A stretch of 23,467 nt of DNA from Thoreauomyces humboldtii (taxonomy: Eukaryota; Chytridiomycota; Chytridiomycetes; Spizellomycetales; Powellomycetaceae): positions 1 through 23,467 of the forward strand of contig JADGJA010000323.1 in the NCBI GenBank assembly GCA_027596035.1, read 5' to 3'. Below, one piece after another: positions 12,001 through 20,059 of this stretch (positions within the stretch are counted from its first letter, which is position 1; each line of letters begins with the position of its first letter). A program made the position numbers and the translations under genes. The notes under the pieces are model-generated. The model had not been told where the DNA came from. It saw only the letters and a list, made by a program, of their open reading frames with translations, and ran no database searches.

Positions 12001-12237
12001 GATCAGAGGTAAGGGGTTACCCGCTTTTTCCTTCCGAGTGGAATAGAGATGAACGCCTTGGCCCGATACGAACGCTCGCAGGACAACCACGCCTATCTCT
12101 ACGACGTGAGAAAGAGTAGCATCGTCGAAAAGCTCGGCGGGCATACTGACGTCGTCTCGAGCGTCGGGTTCAGCCCGACAACTCGTATGATGGCTACCGG
12201 CGGACATGACGGCCGTCTGCGACTGTTCTCATATTGA
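9009..12237 (+). CDS. WDR27: WD40-repeat protein, WDR27-like
   Basis: Five exons (9009-9642, 9716-10050, 10120-11784, 11874-12008, 12082-12237) give 974 aa. Intron 2 (10051-10119, 69 nt) is stop-free and frame-preserving. The protein is a scaffold with two clusters of WD40 repeats separated by a basic, Ser/Pro-rich disordered linker. The N-terminal cluster has VTASTDSIAIRWL and SISEDRTFKVWDVANTCCLY, followed by GSEDGTLRFHEW. The C-terminal cluster has SLDMSPSGLSLATSSADRSV, TAAMDGSARLWSV, LTAASDKSLQVWDVAQGK, LTGSEDNHAYLYDVRKSS and MATGGHDGRLRLFSY. The SEDRTFKVWD..YQSAILSA block and the last two repeats resemble animal WDR27, from memory of that family. The molecular role of WDR27 is poorly known. 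I chose the ATG at 9009 (A at -3); the open frame upstream reaches into the IFT70 start codon and looks non-coding. Another large WD40 protein is possible. Confidence 0.75.
10051..10119 (+). other. Probable 69-nt frame-preserving intron in the WDR27-like gene
   Basis: It starts GTGCTT, has a CTGAC branch-like site near 10093, a T-rich tract and ends CACAG. It is a multiple of three without stops. Splicing joins NDDLQ to VEHSPAIVGLSYST; the 23 residues it would otherwise encode look unlike WD40 sequence. Confidence 0.7.
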
Positions 12238-12355
12238 ACGGAAATCATGTTGTACATAATCATAAGTTAGTTCTCGTCCAGTCCTTCGTGCAGGTCAAGA
12301 GGTTTTCTTTCGATGGGGTATGTTATGATTACAGCAAGGAGAGAGTCCATGAGGC
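12238..12355. other. Convergent 3' flank, WDR27-like / NDUFS8
   Basis: Only 118 bp separate the two stop codons, so the 3' UTRs almost certainly abut or overlap. No canonical AATAAA was seen on either strand; TACATAATCATAAG at about 12253-12266 is the most A/T-rich element. Confidence 0.4.
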
Positions 12356-13257
<902 letters not shown>

Positions 13258-14037
13258 CGTGAGCGATGAAACGTGAAGATCCTTTTCCTCCTGCGGGCGA
13301 ACGATCGGACGCTTTGTGTATGTCGAAGGGAACCAGCCCAAGGGGTAAGAGGATTCGAGGAATTCCAGGAATGTATAGAAGTCCCAGAGTCCCAGAGTGC
13401 ACTGCCGGCCTTTCCAAAACGACAGCTGTCGAAAGTTTGGCAAGGCGAGCAAGAAGCGCTGAAGAAGCGTGGGGCCTTCTGCTGCTTTCTGCCTCCGAGT
13501 GAAGTCCAGGCTCCAGCCTTGGTGGCACCTACCGTAGGCTGCGAATGCCATCCGGAGGAAGCAAACGCATGCAGAGAGAATGTGGTCGGGATGCTTTGGA
13601 CGCGGGAAAGTCAACGTCAACTGCAAAGGAAGAGCCGGACGGTATAGCGAGAGGCAACTCGTCGTGGAAATCGAAGACATGAAAAACTCAACAATACCCT
13701 CCAGGTAACGATGCATGCCGGATCAGAGACCAGAAGCAACGTACAGTGCGGGTAACGTGGTGACCATTGAGTCCGCAGTCGGACTTTTTCGGACAGCTGT
13801 GCCACCAGAATGAGGCGCAGTCTCAACTGACACTACGGTCATCATCACGGATTTTCGGGCTTCCAGAACTGGCGCCTCGAGTCGCTAAATTTAGAGCAAG
13901 GTTAGCAGACCTTCGTCTTCGTAGCGAACCGAACGCAAAGATCACGAAGAGGGCCTCACACATCCATCATCAAAGACTTTCAAGCGTCCGAAGCGAGAGG
14001 TCGTCTCGGAACGCTTCTCTGTGTTCTTTTGTGCAAA
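13258..14037. promoter_or_regulatory. Divergent intergenic region, NDUFS8 / GCN5
   Basis: This 780-bp gap is the largest between divergent genes here and must contain both promoters and 5' UTRs. ORFs of 80-150 codons occur on both strands (for example + 13273-13647, and a minus frame continuous with NDUFS8 up to 13716), but none gives a recognisable protein. I treat them as chance openings in stop-poor DNA. An upstream non-coding exon of either gene could be hidden here. Confidence 0.5.
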
Positions 14038-14083
14038 ATGCAGGTGCGAGCAACGAAGCTCACGCGGCCGATGTTTTCGCCCT

Positions 14084-14114
<31 letters not shown>

Positions 14115-16415
14115 TCCTAAGAGCCATCTTGTTCAGGTCTCAAATGGAATCGCTTCGGAACCCTCTTCCATACACAGGGATACTGGGAAACGGGCTCACG
14201 TAGATGAAGAGGGCATAACGCCAACGACGAAGCGGAGGCGAACGGACTCGTTTGCCTCGGCACCTACATCTCCACGACCGCATCCGTCGTCGGCTCCGAA
14301 GCAGTCAGATGGAGCAGAGTCAGATGGATTGGAGGAGGGCGAGCTGGAGGGCCCCGCCACGAAAGGTCCGCCGGAAACAGGTCGGACCATCACGGATCAG
14401 ACGTTGAACGATACACACACGATACGAGGTGCACCACCCGTCACGGGCCCGCATCCTCTTCCCGCGATCCCTCAGATCCCCGCGAGCGCTCATCTCCTAC
14501 CTGGGAACTTGGTCGCGCCGCCTATTCTGCCCGTGGTCGTCGATGCGGAGCTGTCGCCTGGGATGCCAGAGGGACCGGACAACTTTCCAGAAGTGCGTAA
14601 AAACATGAGGCACCCGCATCCTTCTGCACCCCCTCTCCCGTACTGGGATGGGTTCTGTGGTGGTTCTCTTTCTGCAGAGAATTCACGCGGTTTGGCTCCG
14701 TCGATCTTCTAACAGGTCAGATCGGCAAAGTACAAACGAATCTTCGAAGACGAACGAGCGGGTCGTGTCACGTTTCGACTGGCCCACAACGATGGCACAA
14801 AGGAACACTTGTCACTGCTGTCTCGGCTGAAGACAGTCATTCAGGCGCAACTGCCAAAGATGCCCAGGGAGTACATCGCCCGCGTAGTGTACTCACGGTA
14901 AGTAAGCTATTCCGTATGATTAGCATATGAATCTCATTAGAAGTCCTCATGCATCGTTGTTTTTTTTTTGGCAATACACAGCGAGCACTATAGCTACGTG
15001 GTGGTGCGTGACAGTGGAGAGGTCGTGGGAGGCATCACGTTTCGGCCCTTTGCCGCTCGGAAGTTTGCCGAAATCGTTTTCTTAGCTGTGCTCAGCATGA
15101 GTCAGACCGCGGTACCGAAGTTTTTGATGTGGCTAGCAACCTCATCCGACGCTTATATGTTGCGCTTAATCAAGGGATACGGCGCTCGTTTGATCGCGCA
15201 TTTCAAGGACTACGTGAAGGAGGCCTTTGGAACTCAGCATCTTCTCACATACGCCGACAATCTGGCTATCGGATTCTTCAAGAAGCAGGTGTGTAGAATC
15301 TTGGCCAGCATGCCCTTCGTTCCGCGAGTCAGCTTTTGACGCGGAATCGCACAGGGGTTCACTCCCGAAATTAGTCTCGACAAATCAATCTGGGTCGGTT
15401 ACATCAAGGATTACGAAGGCGCCACGTTGCTGCAGTGCACATTCCTACGGAAAGTGAAGTACAAAGAGATGTACACGATTTACGCGGCACATCGCAAGGT
15501 AGACAAGATGGCTCTGTGTTTACGAGAGATTGTCGTTTTCCTGACTCTTGATGTACTTTCCGCGGTTTAGGCTGTTTTCCAACGGATCAAAGAAGCATCT
15601 TTGTCTTACATCGTGTACGACGGGTTATCGGCTTTCAAGGCGGGCGTTGACCGGGTGGATCCTTTGAAGATCCCAGGACTAGGTACGAACGTCATCGCTC
15701 TACAAGACTCCCTGATGCGCGCTCTGCTCACAGTCGCTTCCCCTTTGCGCAGAGAATTCCGGATGGTTTCCAGAAATGGAAGACAAGTGAGTCGACGCGA
15801 GAACACCTTTCTCTCATGTGTTTTAGTAATTCTTCATGTCCGCGGGGATGACTGACCCCGTCAGCCCACAGACCGAAAGGATCAGCGGAAGGCACGGGTC
15901 CGATGCACGGGATGCTGTTCCAGCTCCTCCACGAGCTACGGGAGAACGCGTCCGCCTGGCCGTTCCGCGAGCCCGTCTCGGGCGTCGCTGATTACTACAA
16001 CATCATTCGAAATCCCATGGGTGAGGTTTCCCCTACAACGCCCGATTTTCGTTCACGCCACGGATACCTTTTTTTCTGATGTGTGCGATTTTTTTGGTTT
16101 TGTACAACACAGATCTGGCGACGATGGAAGGTCTTCTGAAGGACGGAACGTATCAGACCTACGAGCAGTTCGAGGCAGACTTCAACCTCATCATCCAGAA
16201 CGCGAAGATGTACAACGACGAGACTACCCCTTACTACAAAGCGTGAGTAAAGAGAGAAGTCTTTTATTGGGAACGTCATTTCTTATCGGGAGTCGGGTTG
16301 TTCTCCTCCATACTGACGGAAGATCTTCCTTGTATTCAGAGCGTGTCGACTCGATCGTTACTGCAAGGATCGAGCGAAGCAGCTCATCATCGACTTTGGC
16401 ATCATTCAGATATAG
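14038..16415 (+). CDS. GCN5: Histone acetyltransferase GCN5 (SAGA catalytic subunit) with bromodomain
   Basis: GCN5 transfers acetyl from acetyl-CoA to histone H3 lysines in the SAGA co-activator. Exons: 14038-14592, 14716-14897, 14982-15111, 15175-15288, 15355-15498, 15571-15682, 15753-15786 (34 nt), 15872-16020, 16113-16242, 16340-16415; 541 aa. A disordered N-terminus has a basic signal (TTKRRRTD). The GNAT domain has [16 protein letters not shown], catalytic Glu276 in KFAEIVF, acetyl-CoA loop QTAGYGA (287-293), [18 protein letters not shown] and [29 protein letters not shown] leads to a bromodomain with [22 protein letters not shown] and acetyl-lysine-binding Asn508 in NAKMYNDE. The architecture is yeast-like, lacking the metazoan N-terminal PCAF domain. 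The N-terminus is uncertain: 14044-14136 could be a 93-nt intron, giving 510 aa, and an upstream exon is possible. It is tail-to-tail with the phosphate carrier. Confidence 0.94.
14089..14114 (+). repeat. (GA)13 microsatellite at the GCN5 5' end
   Basis: An uninterrupted 26-nt GA dinucleotide run lies in the 5' part of the GCN5 gene. Read as coding it gives alternating Arg-Glu. It also lies inside a possible 93-nt intron, 14044-14136 (GTGCGA..TTCAG), whose removal would join ATG CAG directly to GTC TCA. Slippage here would shift the reading frame if the run is translated. Confidence 0.85.
15112..15174 (+). other. 63-nt frame-preserving intron in the GCN5 acetyl-CoA loop
   Basis: The segment starts GTACCG and ends ATCAAG, is 63 nt long and stop-free. 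Without it the protein reads SMSQTA-GYGARL, exactly the length and pattern of the Q-x-x-G-x-G-A acetyl-CoA loop (yeast STEQVRGYGA). With it, 21 residues (VPKFLMW...LIK) would sit inside the loop. I therefore call it an intron despite its weak acceptor (AAG). Confidence 0.8.
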
Positions 16416-16718
16416 GAGCTTGAATTCTTCCTTCGCGCAGTTTTTCAACTGCATAGCTCCCCATTACATCGCATATTCTCTTTTGGCTTTTTTTTTTCAT
16501 GTTCCTCCCTTTCTTTTCTGCATTTCGTATTATTTATGCCGTCGAGTCCCCCCGTGACTCGGATTCTCTCTGGTCGCAAGGGCATTTGTAGCGAGATGGA
16601 AGCGAGATGGAAGATTTTTCATGTTTATTAAGTGGATGAGGGACGCTAGAGAGCTTTCTAAGATGGTCCGGCACACTGAAGGGTCCTAATGCGCGCGCGG
16701 GTACGTTGTCGTGCGCGT
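16416..16718. other. Convergent intergenic region, GCN5 / phosphate carrier
   Basis: This 303-bp gap holds both 3' UTRs. It is T-rich on the plus strand between about 16440 and 16535 (runs of 4-9 T). I saw no ORF of interest. The minus-strand poly(A) signal listed separately belongs to the phosphate carrier. Confidence 0.5.
16624..16629 (-). terminator. Candidate poly(A) signal AATAAA for the phosphate carrier
   Basis: The plus strand reads TTTATT, that is AATAAA on the minus strand, about 90 nt after the carrier stop codon. A second AATAAA (16718-16723) overlaps the stop codon itself and is too close to be the likelier one. Confidence 0.5.
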
Positions 16719-18100
16719 TTATTTTCCACCGGACTGTTGACATGGAAAAGGTTGATCAGATCATTGGACATGACCAGTGAGAGCCTGCAATAGGAACGAG
16801 TGTCCTTACCGTGCCCATTCCCATGACGGTCTTGAACGAGTCGTAGATCCACCACTGGAGACCTGAGGGTGTACACATGATGAGCACAAGGCGAGATCAG
16901 ACTTGAAGTCAGAAGAGTTGACTCACCAGTGAGGGTTCCGATCATGAAGACACGCGTGCCGAGACCCTTGGTGGCGAGGTTGAGGTAGCCGGTCTCGCTG
17001 GCGATGGTGGCGAAGCCCTTGCCCTTGTTGGCGGGCTTGGACATGAGGGAGACGATCGAGTCGGCGGGGTGGGAGACGATGGCGCAGATGATACCTGCCG
17101 AGTAACCGGAGGCGAAGGTGACACCGAGCTGGGTTCCCTTGGAGTAGGAGCTCTTGGGGGCGGTGAAGACGTAGGTGTAGAAGAACTCGACGGCCTTCTC
17201 GAAGAAGAAGAACTTGGCGACCGTGTAAGGGATCTGACGGGACCACAGGGGGGTGAGGGAACCGAAGGGGAATCGGGTGGTGGCCGACTCGGCGCGCATC
17301 TTTGCGAGGGCGGGACCGAAGGCGGTGGGGAAGGTGCCGGGGACCGAGGTCTGGACCTTGACCTTGACCATCTCCATGGGGCAGAGGGCCATGTCGGCGA
17401 AGAACTCGGCCGACGCGGATCCAGCACACCAGACTAGACCCTTGTACTTTGTGGCGTTCTCCTCGCCGAGGAGGTTGGAGTACGTGTCCTTGAAGAACTC
17501 GTAGAGACCGTACTTGAGGGCACCCTGGGCTCCGTAACCGGCGAGGGTAGGGAACCATCCCTTCCACACGGCGCGGGAACCTTCCTCGGCGGCGATCAGA
17601 CGCAGACCCGAGACGAGACCCTTGTACTTGGCGGGGTTGACCTGCATGTTGCACTTGGTCCTAAAATCATTTCCCCGCAGGTCGGTCAGTCGTGGCTCAT
17701 GCGAGCAAGCGTCGGCCGATCGTCCTCAGGCACTTACACATCTGCGAAAAAGTAGACAGAGTCAGGATTCCAGCCAGCCCGTGAAGCGTATGCAAAGTCT
17801 CCGACGGTATAAAAAAAAGTGTACAAAACTTACCAACAGGGGTCATGAGGGTGTGGGTCAGACCGCAAGCGAGGACACCACCGAGCATGCACTTGCTGAA
17901 CGAGTCAAGCAAAACGGTTGTGGGATTAGCATTTCCGTCTGGGATCAAGTGGAATCGAGATTTCGGCGAGATGGCGTTCGAGGGAGAGATTTCGTCTTTC
18001 TCGTTCCTTTTCTCCCTTTTCTTTTTTACCTGTAGTAGACGGCGTCGTGGGGGACGGGTCCAGCGTAGCGAGCATCCCAAGGCTTGTTGATGATGGACAT
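16719..18100 (-). CDS. PIC2: Mitochondrial phosphate carrier, PIC2-like (SLC25A3 family)
   Basis: The protein imports inorganic phosphate (PIC2-type members also carry copper) across the inner mitochondrial membrane for ATP synthesis. Six exons in transcription order: 18100-18030, 17895-17834, 17741-17738 (4 nt), 17660-16927, 16862-16810, 16733-16719 (15 nt); 312 aa, the usual carrier length. Three carrier repeats are visible, with signatures TPVDVTK (42-48), LCPMEMVKVK and SHPADSIVS. Other family marks are CMLGGVLACGLTH, CNMQVNPAKYKG, YGAQGALKYGLYEFFK, RQIPYTVAKFFFFEK, SGYSAGIICAIVSHPAD and GLQWWIYDSFKTVMG. Codons in exon 4 are strongly C/G-ending, more than in neighbouring genes, as expected for high expression; this also explains long antisense ORFs over it. 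It is head-to-head with CFAP161 (227 bp). Confidence 0.95.
17738..17741 (-). other. 4-nt micro-exon of the phosphate carrier
   Basis: On the minus strand the sequence reads TTTTCGCAG, then ATGT, then GTAAGTGCC: a strong acceptor and a strong donor 4 nt apart. The exon before ends CCTGTTG (17834) and the exon after begins GACCAAG (17660). Joining all three gives GTT GAT GTG ACC AAG, encoding V-D-V-T-K and completing the P-x-D-x-x-K signature. Skipping it shifts the frame and loses the signature. Confidence 0.85.
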
Positions 18101-18231
18101 GATGTCTATACGTTCAAAAGTGGTCTCTTGTTGAATGTGGGAGGAGGAGGAGGGCGAGAGGGATGAAAGGTCGAAAAAACCGCTACAGCTACCGGTTGGT
18201 CCCCCCTTTCTTTGCCCTCCGTCTCGTAAGC

Positions 18232-18271
18232 CCATCCGTCGCTATCCGTCGCTATCCGTCGCTATCCGTCG
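18232..18271 (+). repeat. Tandem 10-bp repeat upstream of CFAP161
   Basis: The unit GCTATCCGTC occurs three times exactly at 18241-18270, preceded by one imperfect unit (CCCATCCGTC, 18231-18240). It lies 57-97 bp before the CFAP161 ATG, in the shared promoter or the 5' UTR. Confidence 0.9.
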
Positions 18272-18291
18272 TTTTGTCGCTGTCCAACTCC

Positions 18292-18305
18292 ACATCCTTG
18301 GCAAC
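18292..18305 (+). promoter_or_regulatory. X-box-like (RFX) motif before CFAP161
   Basis: ACATCCTTGGCAAC matches the degenerate RFX consensus RYYNYYWWRRNRAC at 13 of 14 positions, with a perfect GGCAAC half site. It sits 22 bp before the ATG. RFX X-boxes near start sites of ciliary genes are known from animals. The motif is degenerate and could occur by chance. Confidence 0.3.
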
Positions 18306-18327
18306 CGCAACAGCAGCACATCCTACC

Positions 18328-19626
18328 ATGATACCCGAGAACGAAGAGACCGTGCAGATGCGCTTGGACGCAGCAGACATCATGGGAAAGCTTCCCCAGG
18401 CGGTGTCTCACAGGATCGGAAACTGGACCGAAGAGTCCATATTGCGAGAGGTGGGTGGGGGAAACCACAGGTTGAGGAGCAGGTCACCACCCACCAGCCG
18501 CATTGTCTGAGACATGTGGAATTGTTTTTTCGCTCAGGAGAAGTTGAAGGAGTTCCTGGCAAAGTACGACCGCGGTGCCTCGGCCGTGGCTCAGAACGAG
18601 CGAAGGTTGCAACTCGCGAGACGGGAGGAGCAGCTATCCTCTTCGAGGACCTTCAATGCACCGCTGATGTTCCGGGTAACCTCAGCTTTGCTTTCACCTC
18701 CCCCCATCACATTTCTCTCTCAAGTCCTTTGCTGACCGGGAAATTTGGGCACCCGTCTCGTGCATCCCTCAGAACGCAGACACGGAGATGCTCCTCGCGT
18801 TGGACATTCCCGACAGCTACCCGGACGGCATCTCGGACGATGAATCCTTCACTCTCACCACCGCACCGGAACGGAGGGCGGTCGCGAGATGCTGCTGGAG
18901 GGTCCAGCCTTACACTCGCGCAGCAGGATCCGGGGATCCGGAACTGGTGTTTGGAGCCAAGGTTTACATCACCTTGACTGGAATGACGGAGCGACCGGTG
19001 AGGATCCCGTCCATGAGCCTGTCCACTGTGTCGAGGATCGTTTCTCACTTTTGTCATCAAGCTGTACCTCACATCGGAAACAAAGTCCTTCACCCGGATC
19101 ACAAAGGTCTCAAAGTCTCAAGACGCTTACGCATCATTTCACAAAGACTATCGCTCAGTATGGTAAGCTCAGAAGCGGACTCTACCCTCGATCTTCATGG
19201 CTCGGGGATAGCATGGCTCGGGGATTGAATTTCCTCTCCAACTCCAGGCAGATCGAATACCCAGATCCGAGTATACGACCCGAGATGGAAGGATCTCGGA
19301 TCGATGTACGTACTCTTTTTCCAATCCATGACGCTTCCTCTGACACCTTCCTTTTTCGTCTCACAGCCTGGCACGGCCGTCATCCTTCGCCATTGCCAGA
19401 CGGGAAGCGCACTGTCATCCGACTCGGCTTACACCATTAGGTGACCCTCCTGCTTTCGCCCTTTCGCGACCTTCTGTCCCCGATGCTAATCGCCGAGTCT
19501 TCTCTTCCGCTCAGGAACGACTTTGGGATGGAGCACGAAGTGGCATGTCACCTCAATAGGGACAACGGGACGCGGGTGGAGCTAGCGCAGAATCGATGGC
19601 ATATCGTTACACAAGGAAACTCCTGA
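18328..19626 (+). CDS. CFAP161: Cilia- and flagella-associated protein CFAP161
   Basis: In animals CFAP161 is a microtubule inner protein of axonemal doublets. Seven exons (18328-18450, 18538-18675, 18773-18997, 19062-19162, 19248-19305, 19367-19440, 19515-19626), all in phase, give 276 aa; human CFAP161 is about 300. Diagnostic stretches are RIGNWTEESILREEKLKEFL (29-48) and WQIEYPDPSIRPEMEG (196-211), which follow the family patterns RIGNWxEDxxLEE and WQxxxPDPxxRxExEG. The C-terminus has GTAVILRHCQTGSALSSD, NDFGMEHEVACHL and RWHIVTQGN, matching the family's histidine/cysteine-rich core and its terminal NHWxxVTGN pattern. Introns are 61-97 nt. The ATG at 18328 has A at -3. It diverges from the phosphate carrier and converges on the TRAIP-like gene. 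Confidence 0.9.
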
Positions 19627-20059
19627 GAAGCCTATACAGTCATCTCGAATGAGGCGGATGTGGATTGTCATTGTGAAAGGGGAGAATTGTCTTTTTGCCA
19701 ACATGGATGACCGATCTGTGTTTTGCCAGATTTTGGAGTTGATTCTCCGACTTGAGCCCGTGCTACGAGCAGACTTGATTGGCATTTTTTCGTCGAAGAT
19801 ATGCTCCGATGGACGTCCGGCTCTGTACTTCGGCTGGAACGAAGTGTAGACCTTGATGGGACTTCCTATCAGGAGGACCCGAGCTTGTCGCTTGCGGTCC
19901 AAGCTTGCCCAGCCGAAGTCCCAGCTTCTGCGAAGGGGGATCCGGCAGTAACCGCGCTGCCTTGCGATTTTGCTGTGTGTTGTGATTTGGATTCACAAGC
20001 TTTCAGGGATCCGGCAGCGAGTCTTACGAGCAAGGGTAAGAACAGGACACAGTACGGTG
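19627..20059. other. Convergent intergenic region, CFAP161 / TRAIP-like
   Basis: This 433-bp gap holds two 3' UTRs. Minus-strand ORFs (19582-19902, 19763-19996) are open but give no recognisable protein. One could in principle be a missed last exon of the TRAIP-like gene, which ends without its usual C-terminal PCNA-binding box. I see no repeat or RNA gene. Confidence 0.4.

Larger units (their letters stand above)
18101..18327. promoter_or_regulatory. Shared divergent promoter region, phosphate carrier / CFAP161
   Basis: A 227-bp region lies between divergent start codons. It contains a purine-rich GGAGGAGGAGG tract near 18140-18152, a tandem 10-bp repeat and an X-box-like site next to CFAP161, both listed separately. 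No TATA box is obvious. Confidence 0.5.

Noticed and set aside
13273..14120. Plus ORFs 13273-13647 and 13767-14120 between NDUFS8 and GCN5
   Set aside because: No recognisable domain, biased composition, and the second runs into the GA microsatellite. Probably promoter or UTR sequence.
16923..17654. Long ORFs in other frames over the phosphate carrier (minus 16923-17654 and 16942-17427; plus 17069-17437)
   Set aside because: They are shadows caused by strong C/G-ending codon bias of the carrier gene; their Arg/Pro/Ser- or Gly/Glu-rich translations match no family.
19582..19996. Minus ORFs between CFAP161 and the TRAIP-like gene as a separate gene
   Set aside because: They partly overlap CFAP161's last exon, show no known motif and lack a convincing start; at best a missed 3' exon.
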